A stretch of DNA of 64,000 bases from Myxococcales bacterium (lineage in GTDB: Bacteria; Myxococcota_A; Polyangia; Polyangiales; Polyangiaceae): NCBI GenBank assembly GCA_016712525.1, contig JADJQX010000007.1, positions 620,001 through 684,000 of the forward strand, given 5' to 3'. This document shows positions 26,888-34,988 of the stretch, one piece after another. The notes below the pieces were generated by a model. It was not told where the DNA came from, made no database searches, and saw nothing but the letters and a program-made list of their open reading frames with translations. How positions within the stretch are numbered: position 1 is the first letter of the stretch; each line of letters opens with the position of its first letter. Both the position numbers and the translations under genes were made by a program.

Positions 26888-28408
26888 ATGAAAAACGGAA
26901 ACTCGATCGAGAAGGTGTCGCACGAGGTGGATCGCCCGAGCGTGAAGGACCTCGCGCTCGACTTCGGAAAAGCGTGGGAGTACGCGCCCTCGCCGGAGGC
27001 GACCGATCACGTCAAGCTCCAGAGCCGCTACGAGCTCTTCGTCGGAGGCAAGTGGGTCGCCCCGAAGAGCGGGAAGTACTTCCCCACGGTGAGCCCGAGC
27101 ACCGAAGAGACCCTCGCCGAGGTGGCCGAGGCCAACGCCGAGGACGTCGACCTCGCGGTGCGCGCGGCCCGAAAGGCCTACGACGGCGTGTGGTCGCGCA
27201 TGCGCCCCGAAGAGCGTGGAAAGTACATCTTTCGCATCGCGCGGGCCATCCAGGAGAAGGCCCGCGAGCTCGCCATCGTCGAGACGATGGACGGCGGAAA
27301 GCCGATCAAAGAGTCGCGTGACGTCGACATCCCGCTCGCGTCGGCGCACTTCTTCTACCACGCGGGCTGGGCGGACAAGCTCGACTACGCCTTCCACGGG
27401 CGCCGCGCGAGGCCTCTCGGCGTGGCGGGGCAGGTCATCCCGTGGAACTTCCCGTTGCTCATGGCCGCCTGGAAGCTCGCACCGGCCCTCGCGTGCGGCA
27501 ACACGGTGGTGTTGAAGCCCGCCGAGACCACGCCGCTCACGGCGCTCCTCTTGGCGAAGATCATCGAAGAGTGCGAGCTCCCGGAGGGCGTCGTCAACGT
27601 CGTCACGGGCGCCGGCGCTACCGGTGCGGCGGTCGTCGAGCACGCCGGCGTCGACAAGGTGGCCTTCACCGGCTCCACCGCCGTCGGAAAACGCATCCAA
27701 GCCGCCCTCGCGGGCACGAAGAAGCGCCTCACCCTCGAGCTCGGCGGCAAGGCGGCGAACATCGTCTTCGCCGACGCGCCGATCGATCAGGCCATCGAGG
27801 GCATCGTCAATGGCATTTACTTCAACCAGGGGCACGTGTGCTGCGCCGGGTCGCGCCTCCTCGTCGAGGAGAGCGTGCACGACGTCGTGGTGCGGAAGCT
27901 CGAAGATCGCCTGAAGACGCTCCGCCTCGGCGATCCGCTCGACAAAAACACCGACGTCGGCGCCATCAACTCGAAGATGCAGCTCGAGAAGATCCGCGAG
28001 CTCGTCGCGAGCGGGCAGCGCGAGGGCGCGACCATGGTGCAGTCCGGCTGCTCGATCCCGAAGAAGGGCTTCTTCTTCCCGCCCACGTTCTTCACGGGGG
28101 CGAGCCAGTCGAGCCGCATCGCGCGCGAAGAGATCTTCGGGCCCGTGCTCACCGTGATGACCTTCCGCACGCCCGACGAGGCGGTCGAGAAGGCCAACAA
28201 CACGATGTACGGCCTCTCGGCCGGCATCTGGACCGACAAGGGCGCCAAGATCTTCCACATGGCGGGGAAGCTCAAAGCCGGCGTCATCTGGGGAAATACC
28301 TTCAACAAGTTCGACCCTGGCTCGCCGTTCGGTGGGTACAAAGAGAGCGGCTTCGGCCGCGAAGGTGGTCGCCAAGGACTCTCGGCCTACGTGGAGCTCG
28401 ACGGATGA
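26888..28408 (+). CDS. NAD(P)-dependent aldehyde dehydrogenase
   Basis: 506 residues, ATG at 26888. All catalytic motifs are visible: N187 in PWNFP, GSTAVGK (262-268) on the cofactor fold, E284 in LELGGK, and catalytic C318 in NQGHVCCAGSR. EEIFGPVLTV closes the active-site region. An N-terminal extension of about 45 residues precedes the usual start (ELFVGGKWV). It is placed between deoC and a second, catalytically empty homologue whose ATG overlaps its TGA, so all three are translated together. The likely substrate is acetaldehyde from DeoC, giving acetate; this is inferred from context. Confidence 0.9.
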   Translation: MKNGNSIEKVSHEVDRPSVKDLALDFGKAWEYAPSPEATDHVKLQSRYELFVGGKWVAPKSGKYFPTVSPSTEETLAEVAEANAEDVDLAVRAARKAYDGVWSRMRPEERGKYIFRIARAIQEKARELAIVETMDGGKPIKESRDVDIPLASAHFFYHAGWADKLDYAFHGRRARPLGVAGQVIPWNFPLLMAAWKLAPALACGNTVVLKPAETTPLTALLLAKIIEECELPEGVVNVVTGAGATGAAVVEHAGVDKVAFTGSTAVGKRIQAALAGTKKRLTLELGGKAANIVFADAPIDQAIEGIVNGIYFNQGHVCCAGSRLLVEESVHDVVVRKLEDRLKTLRLGDPLDKNTDVGAINSKMQLEKIRELVASGQREGATMVQSGCSIPKKGFFFPPTFFTGASQSSRIAREEIFGPVLTVMTFRTPDEAVEKANNTMYGLSAGIWTDKGAKIFHMAGKLKAGVIWGNTFNKFDPGSPFGGYKESGFGREGGRQGLSAYVELDG

Positions 28409-29373
28409 AAACACGCACGGAAACTCACGTAGACAAGGCCGACGTGGCCATCCCCGGACCGCTCGCGACCCTCGACGAGCCCGTCGCGGCACGTCTCCGC
28501 GTCACGAAGGCGTACAAGATGTTCGTCGGCGGGGCGTTCGTTCGCTCCGAGTCGGGTCGCTACTTCCGCGTGGCCTCGGCCGACGCCGAGGGCGACGCCG
28601 ATCCCGAGTCGGTCAACATCCCCCGTGGCTCTCGGAAGGACGTCCGCGACGCCGTGGTCGTCGCCAAAGCGGCCTACGAGAAGTGGGAGACGCGCACCCC
28701 CTTCAACCGCGGCCAGATCCTCTACCGGCTCGGCGAGGTGCTCGAGTCTCGTGCGCCCGAGCTCGAGCGGTCGCTCGTCCGCGCCGGGGCATCGCGCGCG
28801 GAGGCCTCCCGCGAGGTCGCCGCGACGGTGGACCGGGCCATCTTCTACGCGGGCCTCTCCGACAAAGTCTCGGCGCTGGTCGCGTCGCACAACCCCGTGA
28901 GCGGTCCGCACTTCGGGTTCAGCGTGCCCGAGGCCATGGGCATCGTCGCCGTGCTCGCGCCGCAGGAGCCCGCGCTGCTCGGCCTCGTGTCGGTGGTCTT
29001 GCCTGCCATCACGGGCGGCAACTCGGTCATCGTCGTCGCGAGCGAGAAGGACCCTCGCACCGCCATCGTGCTCGCCGAGTGCCTCGCCACGAGCGATCTC
29101 CCGGGCGGCGTCGTCAACGTCCTCACGGGGCACGAGCGCGAGATGGGGCCGATCTTCGCGAAGCACCGCGAGGTGTCGGCGATCGAGGCGTGGACCCACG
29201 ACGACGCGCTCCGGGCCACCCTCGAGCGCGAAGGCGCGAGCAGCGTGAAGCGCGTGAAGACGCACGTCCCTCCGGCGAACGAGGTCTGGTTCGACCGGCG
29301 GCGTGGTCAGGGGCTCGGGTTCGTCGAGCGCCACCTCGAGACGAAGTCGATCTGGCACCCGGTCGGGGTGTAG
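28405..29373 (+). CDS. Aldehyde-dehydrogenase-like protein lacking the catalytic domain
   Basis: 322 residues, ATG at 28405 inside the stop of the previous gene (ATGA). The N-terminal cofactor-type domain is present: KMFVGGAFVRSESGRYF (34-50), AMGIVAVLAPQEPALLG in place of the PWNFPL loop, and LPGGVVNVLTGHE. Where a normal protein has ELGGK, the catalytic Cys and about 200 residues of catalytic domain, this one passes to a short linker and then ends FVERHLETKSIWHPVG, which resembles the C-terminal oligomerisation strand of the family. The frame is intact and a terminator follows 38 bp later, so this is not a frameshift. A structural partner for the active enzyme is likely. Confidence 0.75.
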   Translation: MKTRTETHVDKADVAIPGPLATLDEPVAARLRVTKAYKMFVGGAFVRSESGRYFRVASADAEGDADPESVNIPRGSRKDVRDAVVVAKAAYEKWETRTPFNRGQILYRLGEVLESRAPELERSLVRAGASRAEASREVAATVDRAIFYAGLSDKVSALVASHNPVSGPHFGFSVPEAMGIVAVLAPQEPALLGLVSVVLPAITGGNSVIVVASEKDPRTAIVLAECLATSDLPGGVVNVLTGHEREMGPIFAKHREVSAIEAWTHDDALRATLEREGASSVKRVKTHVPPANEVWFDRRRGQGLGFVERHLETKSIWHPVGV

Positions 29374-29410
29374 CCGGATATTTGTAAGTCTACGATACTG
29401 TTGTCAAATT

Positions 29411-29445
29411 CGAGGGAGCCTCGCCGGGGCTCCCTCGTCTTTTTT
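29411..29445 (+). terminator. Strong intrinsic terminator of the deoC operon
   Basis: A perfect 10-bp stem (29411-29420 with 29428-29437) and a 7-nt loop are followed by TCTTTTTT. It is 38 bp after the last gene of the deoC set and also precedes the stop of the convergent monooxygenase gene. Confidence 0.9.
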
Positions 29446-29456
29446 GTGGCGCGCCG

Positions 29457-31058
29457 TCAATGGACGTGGGCCGTGTGGGGTGCGCGCGTGAGCTCGTACT
29501 CGTCCGGTCGGAAGACGCGGGTCTCGCGGCGGAACGTGAAGGTCGCGCGCGGGTAGAGCGTCGTGTTCTTCCCCTCGTCGTTCAGGTACCAGCTCGAGCA
29601 GCCGCTCGCCCACACGGTTCCGTCGAAGTCGCGATCCAGCGCGTCGTTGTAGGCGCGCGTGACCTCGGGCCGAACGGAGACGGCCGAGATGCCGTGCGCG
29701 CGCATGTGGGTGAGCGCCGAGACGACGTAGCGGATCTGCGCCTCGATCATGAAGATGATCGAGTTGTGCCCGAGGCCCGTGTTCGGCCCGAGCAGCATGA
29801 AGAGGTTCGGGAAGCCCGGGACGGTGGTGCCGCGGTAGGCGCGCGCCGTTTTGCCCCATGTCTCGCCGAGCTCTTGGCCGGATCGCCCGTGGATGCGCAG
29901 CCCCCCGAGGAACGACTGCACGGCGAAGCCGGTCCCGTGGATGATCGCGTCGACCGCGAGGGTGCGCCCGGACGCGAGCACGAGCCCCTCGGGCACCGCC
30001 CGCGCGATGGGATCCGTGACGAGCTCGACGTTCGGCTGATCGAGCGACGGGTAGTAGTCGTTCGAGAAGAGGACGCGCTTGCAGCCGGGCACGAACGTCG
30101 GCGTCACCGCGCGTCGAAGGTCGGGGTTCTTGATCGCCTTCGAGATGTAGAGCTTGCCGAGCACCTCGGCGAGCGCCATGGCCCGCGGGACCTTCGAGAA
30201 CATCGTTCCGAGCAGCTCGGCCCTCCAGTAGATGCCTTGGCGGTGCAAGAAGCGGCGGAGCGGGTGACGCGCGAACGTGGACTTCTCGTCCTCCGAGTAG
30301 GCGCGATCGGGCTTCGGCAAGACCCAGGGAGCGGTGCGCTGGAGCACGAAGAGCTGCGCGACCTGCGGCTGGATGCGAGGCACGAACTGGATGGCGCTCG
30401 CGCCCGTGCCGATCACGGCGACGCGCTTTCCTTCGAGGGGGTAGTCGTGGTTCCACGTGGCCGAGTGGAACGTCTCCCCTCGGAAGGTCTCGAGGCCGGG
30501 GACCTTGGCGTACGCCGGGTTCGAGAGGCCTCCGATGCCCGACACGAGCGCGCGCCCCTCGAACACGTCCCCTTTGCGGGTCTCGACGACCCACGTTTGG
30601 GTGCTCTCCTCCCAGGTCGCGCGGGTGATGTCGCACCCGTAGTGGATGCGGTCGCGGAGCGCGTGGCGATCGACGCAGCCCTCGATGTAGGCGCGAATCT
30701 CCGCCTGAGGGGAGTAGGCGCGGGACCAGTCGGGCTTCGGCTCGAACGAGTACGAGTAGAGGTGCGAGGGGACGTCGCAGGCGCAGCCCGGGTAGGTGTT
30801 GTCGCGCCAGGTACCGCCGACGGCGTTCGCGCGCTCGAGCAGCACGAAGTCGCGGATGCCGGCCTCTTGCAGCTTGATGGCCATGCCCACTCCCGCGAAC
30901 CCGGTGCCGACGATGACGACGTCGTGGACATGCCCGCGGGCACCACGGACGTGCGACGTTCCCTCGTCTCGCGGTGCGCCCTCGTCCGGAGGGGCGGGGG
31001 GCGCGGATTTGGCGAGCGTGGGGGAGGGTGCGCGGCCATTCGAGTGGGCTTCGGGCAT
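29457..31058 (-). CDS. Flavin-dependent Baeyer-Villiger-type monooxygenase
   Basis: 533 residues from the ATG at 31058. The frame is open for 300 codons further upstream, but that part lies antisense to the Cys-rich gene and looks like its shadow. Dinucleotide folds: GTGFAG (51-56) for FAD and VIGTGAS (about 215) for NADPH. Between them FRGETFHSATWN (about 191-202) matches the BVMO fingerprint FxGxxxHxxxW(P/D), with Asn at the last place. TYPGCACDVPSHLYSYSF in outline is also typical. Such enzymes insert oxygen next to a ketone. The first 40 residues are a disordered Pro-rich leader. A 19-bp palindrome lies 19 bp upstream of the start. Confidence 0.85.
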   Translation of the reverse strand: MPEAHSNGRAPSPTLAKSAPPAPPDEGAPRDEGTSHVRGARGHVHDVVIVGTGFAGVGMAIKLQEAGIRDFVLLERANAVGGTWRDNTYPGCACDVPSHLYSYSFEPKPDWSRAYSPQAEIRAYIEGCVDRHALRDRIHYGCDITRATWEESTQTWVVETRKGDVFEGRALVSGIGGLSNPAYAKVPGLETFRGETFHSATWNHDYPLEGKRVAVIGTGASAIQFVPRIQPQVAQLFVLQRTAPWVLPKPDRAYSEDEKSTFARHPLRRFLHRQGIYWRAELLGTMFSKVPRAMALAEVLGKLYISKAIKNPDLRRAVTPTFVPGCKRVLFSNDYYPSLDQPNVELVTDPIARAVPEGLVLASGRTLAVDAIIHGTGFAVQSFLGGLRIHGRSGQELGETWGKTARAYRGTTVPGFPNLFMLLGPNTGLGHNSIIFMIEAQIRYVVSALTHMRAHGISAVSVRPEVTRAYNDALDRDFDGTVWASGCSSWYLNDEGKNTTLYPRATFTFRRETRVFRPDEYELTRAPHTAHVH

Positions 31059-31076
31059 GACGGGAGCATGAGGCTT

Positions 31077-31095
31077 TATTGACCATGAGTCAATA
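31077..31095. promoter_or_regulatory. Palindromic operator-like site TATTGAC-N5-GTCAATA
   Basis: Two perfect 7-nt arms (31077-31083 and 31089-31095) flank CATGA. It is AT-rich in GC-rich surroundings and lies between the divergent monooxygenase and Cys-rich lipoprotein genes, 19 bp from the monooxygenase start. The form resembles TetR/GntR-type operators. No regulator gene is adjacent. Confidence 0.6.
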
Positions 31096-31248
31096 GTGCC
31101 CGGTCGAGCCCATCCGGAGAGCCGCAGTGGGAGGACACGGTCGGTCCTTACGGCGCGGAAAGGCGCTTCCGCGCACGCTTCGATGCGTGATAGGACCCGT
31201 GCCCCAGTGCCAGCGCCCATGACGGTGCGGCCATGGAGGAGAGACCAA

Positions 31249-32547
31249 ATGAAGCTCGGGCGTACGCTGTCGCTGCCCATCCTGTTCGGGATGTTGGCGA
31301 GCCCCCTCTTGATGGACTGTGGTGCGTTGCCGAAGGGCCTTCCGGGCCCCGTGGGCGACCTCGCGGCGGCGGGTAGCTGCCCCGAGCTCAACGCCGAGGC
31401 GCTCGCGGCCGTCGACTTCTCGAAGGAGTTCAAGCTCTCGGCCGAGGCCGGCGCGAAGCTCAAGGCGGGCGTCATCGCCAGCATCGAGATCAAGGACTTC
31501 GCCGCCAAGATCGACGCCGACCTCAAGACGGCGTGCGGCGGTATCGCGAAGGATCTCGGCGCCACGGGCGAGTTCAAGTCGGGCGAAGAGGCCTGCAAGG
31601 CCGCGGCGAAGGCCATGGGCGACTTCAAGGCGAAGATCGGCGCGAACGCGAAGATCGCGCTCACGGTGAAGCCCCCGGTCTGCCGCGCCGACATGGGCGT
31701 CATGGCCGACTGCGCCGCCAAGTGCGACGCCAAGGTCTCCGGCCCCTCGGCCAAGGTCGAGTGCGAGCCGGGCAAGCTCTCGGGCTCGTGCGAGGCCCAG
31801 TGCGAGGGCTCGTGCGACGTCGAGGCGGGCGCCAAGTGCGAGGGCGAGTGCTCCGGCAAGTGCGACGCGCAGATGAAGGGCACCTGCTCCGGCAAGTGCG
31901 ACGGCAAGTGCGACGGCAAGGACTCGAAGGGCGCCTCGTGCGCGGGCACCTGCGAAGGCAAGTGCGACGCTCAGGTGCAGGGCGAGTGCAAGGGCAAGTG
32001 CGGCGGTAGCTGCAAGCTCAAGGCCGGCGCCAAGTGCGAGGGCACGTGCTCGGGCAAGTGCTCGGCCGAGATGAAGGCGCCGAAATGCAACGGCGAGGTG
32101 AAGCCGCCGCAGATGAGCGCGGAGTGCAAGGGCCAGTGCGACGCGAAGGTGTCCGCCAAGGCCGAGTGCACCCCGGCGCAGGTCGGCATCGCGATCACCG
32201 GCGCGGTCGACGCGAAGGCGGCCGAGCAGTTCAAGGCCACCATCGAGAAGAACCTCCCCATCGTCCTCAAGGTCGCCATCGGCATGGCCGAGTCGGCCCC
32301 GAAGGTCGCGATCAGCGGCAAGGCGGCGGTCGAGGGCGTTCAGTCGAGCGTCCAGGAGATCGCGGCGAGCGCGGGTGCGAGCGCGGCCATGATCGGCGGT
32401 CGCATCACGAACTGCTTCGCCGGTACGTGCGAGGGCGCGCTCGACGGCGCCGCGAGCATCCAGGCGAACGTGAGCGTCTCGGTCGACGTCAAGGCGAGCG
32501 CCTCGGCGAGCGGCAGCGCCGGTGGCAGCGCGGGCGCCAAGAAGTAA
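31249..32547 (+). CDS. Cysteine-repeat exported protein
   Basis: 432 residues from the ATG at 31249, which follows GGAGGAGAGACC; the frame is open upstream but without a signal peptide. The first 25 residues are a signal sequence ending LLMDC, an imperfect lipobox. Residues about 150-320 are packed with Cys in a CxGxC/CxxxC rhythm (GTCSGKCDGKCDGK, GGSCKLKAGAKCEGTC); I count 32 Cys in the whole protein. Flanking parts are Ala/Lys-rich helices. The repeats could bind metal, form a disulfide ladder, or be a rigid surface stalk. The C-terminus is Ala/Ser/Gly-rich. Similar Cys-repeat proteins occur in Polyangia, to my knowledge without a function. It is divergent from the monooxygenase. Confidence 0.7.
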   Translation: MKLGRTLSLPILFGMLASPLLMDCGALPKGLPGPVGDLAAAGSCPELNAEALAAVDFSKEFKLSAEAGAKLKAGVIASIEIKDFAAKIDADLKTACGGIAKDLGATGEFKSGEEACKAAAKAMGDFKAKIGANAKIALTVKPPVCRADMGVMADCAAKCDAKVSGPSAKVECEPGKLSGSCEAQCEGSCDVEAGAKCEGECSGKCDAQMKGTCSGKCDGKCDGKDSKGASCAGTCEGKCDAQVQGECKGKCGGSCKLKAGAKCEGTCSGKCSAEMKAPKCNGEVKPPQMSAECKGQCDAKVSAKAECTPAQVGIAITGAVDAKAAEQFKATIEKNLPIVLKVAIGMAESAPKVAISGKAAVEGVQSSVQEIAASAGASAAMIGGRITNCFAGTCEGALDGAASIQANVSVSVDVKASASASGSAGGSAGAKK

Positions 32548-32566
32548 GTAAACTCGGTTTACTTAC
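32544..32566. repeat. Perfect 10-bp inverted repeat at the stop codon of the Cys-repeat gene
   Basis: GTAAGTAAAC (32544-32553) and GTTTACTTAC (32557-32566) flank TCG, overlapping the TAA stop. No T tract follows, and it is strikingly AT-rich. It may be an mRNA 3' hairpin or an operator for trmFO, whose start is 111 bp further on. Confidence 0.5.
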
Positions 32567-32569
32567 GCG

Positions 32570-32603
32570 CGAGGCCCTGGAATTTCCGGGGCCTCGTCGC
32601 GTT
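32570..32603 (+). terminator. Second hairpin after the Cys-repeat gene, probable terminator
   Basis: An 8-bp GC stem (32570-32577 with 32589-32596), extended inside by GGA/TCC pairs, is followed by TCGCGTTT. It immediately follows the AT-rich palindrome, giving two hairpins in tandem. Confidence 0.5.
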
Positions 32604-32676
32604 TCGAAGGGACCTTTGCCCGAGGAACCGCCCCGCGTGGGTGACGGCGGGCTCGTCGTCCGGTAGAACGCGCCGC

Positions 32677-34065
32677 GTGAAACGCACGACGATCGTAGGT
32701 GGCGGCCTCGCGGGCTGCGAGGCGGCCTTCCAGCTCGCGGAGCGCGGCGTCGCCGTGACGCTCATCGAGCAGAAGCCCAAGGCGAGGACCCCGGCTCAGA
32801 CGAGCGACAAGCTCTGCGAGCTCGTGTGCTCGAACAGCCTACGTGGGGCGGCGCTCGTGAACGCCGTCGGCCTCTTGAAAGAAGAGATGCGTCGCGTGGG
32901 GTCGCTCGTGATGCGCGCGGCCGAGGTGGCCAAGGTTCCGGCGGGCGGCGCGCTCGCCGTCGATCGCGACGTGTTCTCGGACGAGATCACCCGAGTCCTC
33001 GATGGGCACCCGAACGTCACGCGAATCTCCAAGATCGTGACGGAGATCCCCGCGTCGACCGAGGACGCGCCGGTGATCTTGGCGACGGGGCCGCTCACCG
33101 GCGACGCGCTCGCGGCCGACCTCGCGCGGGTCATCGGCCACGAGCAGCTCGCCTACTACGACGCGATCGCGCCCATCGTGGCGGCCGACAGCATCGACTG
33201 GAGCAAGGTGTTCCGGCAGTCGCGCTGGGGCAAAGGCGAGGGCTCTGCCGACGGGGAGGGGGCGCTCGACGCCGAGGCGCTCGGGGACGAGGCCTACGTG
33301 AACTGCCCGTTCGACGAGGCCGGCTACAAGCGGTTCGTCGCCGACGTCGTGGCCGCCGAGAAGGTCGAAGCGCGCGCCTTCGAGGACGTCCGCTACTTCG
33401 AGGGGTGCCTGCCGATCGAGGTGATGGCGGCGCGGGGCGAGATGACGCTCGCGTTCGGCCCGATGAAGCCCGTGGGCCTCACCGACCCACGCACGGGGAG
33501 GCGCCCGTACGCCGTCATCCAGCTCCGCCAAGAGGACGCCGCCGCCACCGCGTACAACCTCGTCGGCTTTCAGACCCGCATGACGTACGGCGCGCAGAAC
33601 CGTGTATTTCGCACCATTCCCGGTCTCGAAGAGTGCGAGATCCTGCGCTACGGCACGGTGCATCGAAACACGTTCGTGAACGCCCCCGATCTCCTCGACG
33701 AGCGCATGCAGGTGCGCGCGCGCCCGCACCTCTACCTCGCCGGCCAGATCACCGGCGTCGAAGGGTACGTCGAGAGCGCGGCGTGTGGGCTCGTGTGCGC
33801 GCTAGGGCTCGCGCAGACCCTCGCGGGCGTCCCGTTCACGCCGCCACCCGAGACGACCGCGCTCGGCGGTCTCCGCACGCACCTCGGTCGCAAGCAGCCT
33901 CGTTACCAACCGTCGAACATCACCTGGGCGTGCATGCCGCCCCACCCGAATCGGCGCTTGAAGAAGCGAGATCGGTATCAGGCGCTCTCGGAGCGCGCGC
34001 TCGCCGATCTCGACGCGTGGGTGAAGAGCGCGCCCCTCGTTGCGAGCGGCTCCGTGGCTTCCTAG
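32677..34065 (+). CDS. trmFO: tRNA:m5U54 methyltransferase TrmFO (folate/FAD-dependent)
   Basis: 462 residues from the GTG at 32677 (VKRTTIVGGGLAGCEAA, the FAD loop). It methylates U54 in the T loop of tRNAs, using methylene-tetrahydrofolate. The family patterns are clear: AELVCSNSLRG-like ELVCSNSLRGAAL near 45-57, RYFEGCLPIEVMAARG near 240-255, MKPVGLTDPRTG, GFQTRMTYGAQNRVFRTIPGL in outline, and AGQITGVEGYVESAA near the C-terminus. The catalytic Cys lies in the EGCLPIE motif. The gene ends by sharing CTAG with the stop of the convergent methyltransferase gene. Confidence 0.95.
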   Translation: MKRTTIVGGGLAGCEAAFQLAERGVAVTLIEQKPKARTPAQTSDKLCELVCSNSLRGAALVNAVGLLKEEMRRVGSLVMRAAEVAKVPAGGALAVDRDVFSDEITRVLDGHPNVTRISKIVTEIPASTEDAPVILATGPLTGDALAADLARVIGHEQLAYYDAIAPIVAADSIDWSKVFRQSRWGKGEGSADGEGALDAEALGDEAYVNCPFDEAGYKRFVADVVAAEKVEARAFEDVRYFEGCLPIEVMAARGEMTLAFGPMKPVGLTDPRTGRRPYAVIQLRQEDAAATAYNLVGFQTRMTYGAQNRVFRTIPGLEECEILRYGTVHRNTFVNAPDLLDERMQVRARPHLYLAGQITGVEGYVESAACGLVCALGLAQTLAGVPFTPPPETTALGGLRTHLGRKQPRYQPSNITWACMPPHPNRRLKKRDRYQALSERALADLDAWVKSAPLVASGSVAS

Positions 34066-34988
34066 CCTCCTCGAGGCCCTTCGAGGATCTCGGGGCGTGC
34101 TCCTTCGGCGGCGAGCCTCTCGAGCGTCGTCGTTTGAGCGAGGGCCCCGACGTCGCTCCCGAAGTACCGACGCCCGAGCCGATGCGCGACGACCAGCGTG
34201 GTGCCGCTGCCCGCGAACGGGTCGACGACGAGCTCTCCCGGGTGGGTCGCGAGGGCGACGATCCGCGCGAGGAGCTTCTCGGGTTTTTGCGTGGGGTAGC
34301 CCGTGCCCTCGCCGCGCAACGGGGTGTTGGCGAGCATGGCGGGGCAGTCGGTCCACACCGAGCCGACCGCGCGTCCCTCGTCGGCGTAGTACCGGTACGT
34401 CTTCTTTCCCACCGTGCGATCGCGGTACGCCCGCCCGCTCGCGTCGACGCGGCCGAAATGCATCGTGAGGCTCGTCTCGGCGAACGGCTCGCGTGCCTCG
34501 GGGGCGCGCAGGTTCCAGGTGTATTTTGTGGTCTTCGCATAGACGAGCAGCGTCTGGTGGGCGCGCGGAACCCCCCGCCGCGCCTTGGCCCCGTTGCCGG
34601 GTACCCACACGATCTCGCCCGCGAAGGCTTGGCGACCGAGCCTCGAAGCGAGGCGCGCTTCGACGTCGCGGACCGCGTGATGATCGAGGTGCACCCACAA
34701 GGTCCCTGTCGGAGCGAGCGCGTCGAACGCCGCTTCGATCCGCGGTACCAGCCACGCGAGGTACGCGTCGCGCGAGGGCCAGGTGTCGTCGTAGGCCACC
34801 GCGCCGCGCGCGCGCTCCCGAGGGCCACCCTCGTCGTCCCCTTTCGGCGGACGCGCGCGAAAGGGGCGATCGACGAAAAATGGCGGGTCGAGGTACACGA
34901 GCGAGGCCGAGCCCGCGTCGAGCGTGCCCAGCGCGTCGAGCGCGTCGCCTCGGAAAAAGCGCCCCTGCGTCGGCGCGTCGTCCCTCAA
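34062..34988 (-). CDS. Site-specific DNA methyltransferase, beta-class (N6-adenine or N4-cytosine)
   Basis: 308 residues from a TTG at 34988 that overlaps the TGA of the MepA-type gene (TTGA); no ATG is available in frame near here. Catalytic motif IV, DPPF (34-37), precedes the AdoMet motif DPFAGSGTT (near 255-263), the order of the beta class. DPPF favours N6-adenine. TQKPEKLLARIV just before motif I is typical. No restriction endonuclease gene is nearby, so it is an orphan. It is the last gene of a five-gene run with plsB and cell-wall genes, an unusual place, and may have a regulatory or cell-cycle role like CcrM; that is inference. Confidence 0.85.
   Translation of the reverse strand: MRDDAPTQGRFFRGDALDALGTLDAGSASLVYLDPPFFVDRPFRARPPKGDDEGGPRERARGAVAYDDTWPSRDAYLAWLVPRIEAAFDALAPTGTLWVHLDHHAVRDVEARLASRLGRQAFAGEIVWVPGNGAKARRGVPRAHQTLLVYAKTTKYTWNLRAPEAREPFAETSLTMHFGRVDASGRAYRDRTVGKKTYRYYADEGRAVGSVWTDCPAMLANTPLRGEGTGYPTQKPEKLLARIVALATHPGELVVDPFAGSGTTLVVAHRLGRRYFGSDVGALAQTTTLERLAAEGARPEILEGPRGG

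Noticed and set aside
25982..28492. Long open frame on the minus strand across deoC and the aldehyde dehydrogenase gene
   Set aside because: It lies opposite well-supported genes, its product is a Glu/Arg/Val/Leu-rich mix with no family pattern, and GC-rich codon use often leaves such antisense frames open.
31059..31961. In-frame 301-codon extension upstream of the monooxygenase
   Set aside because: It is the antisense of the Cys-repeat gene, has no domain pattern, and would bury the normal start before the FAD loop and the palindromic site.
31700..32140. Repetitive DNA (gcaagtgcgacg-like units) as a CRISPR or satellite repeat
   Set aside because: The units vary in length and code for Cys-Gly-Lys repeats in one frame; there are no equal spacers.
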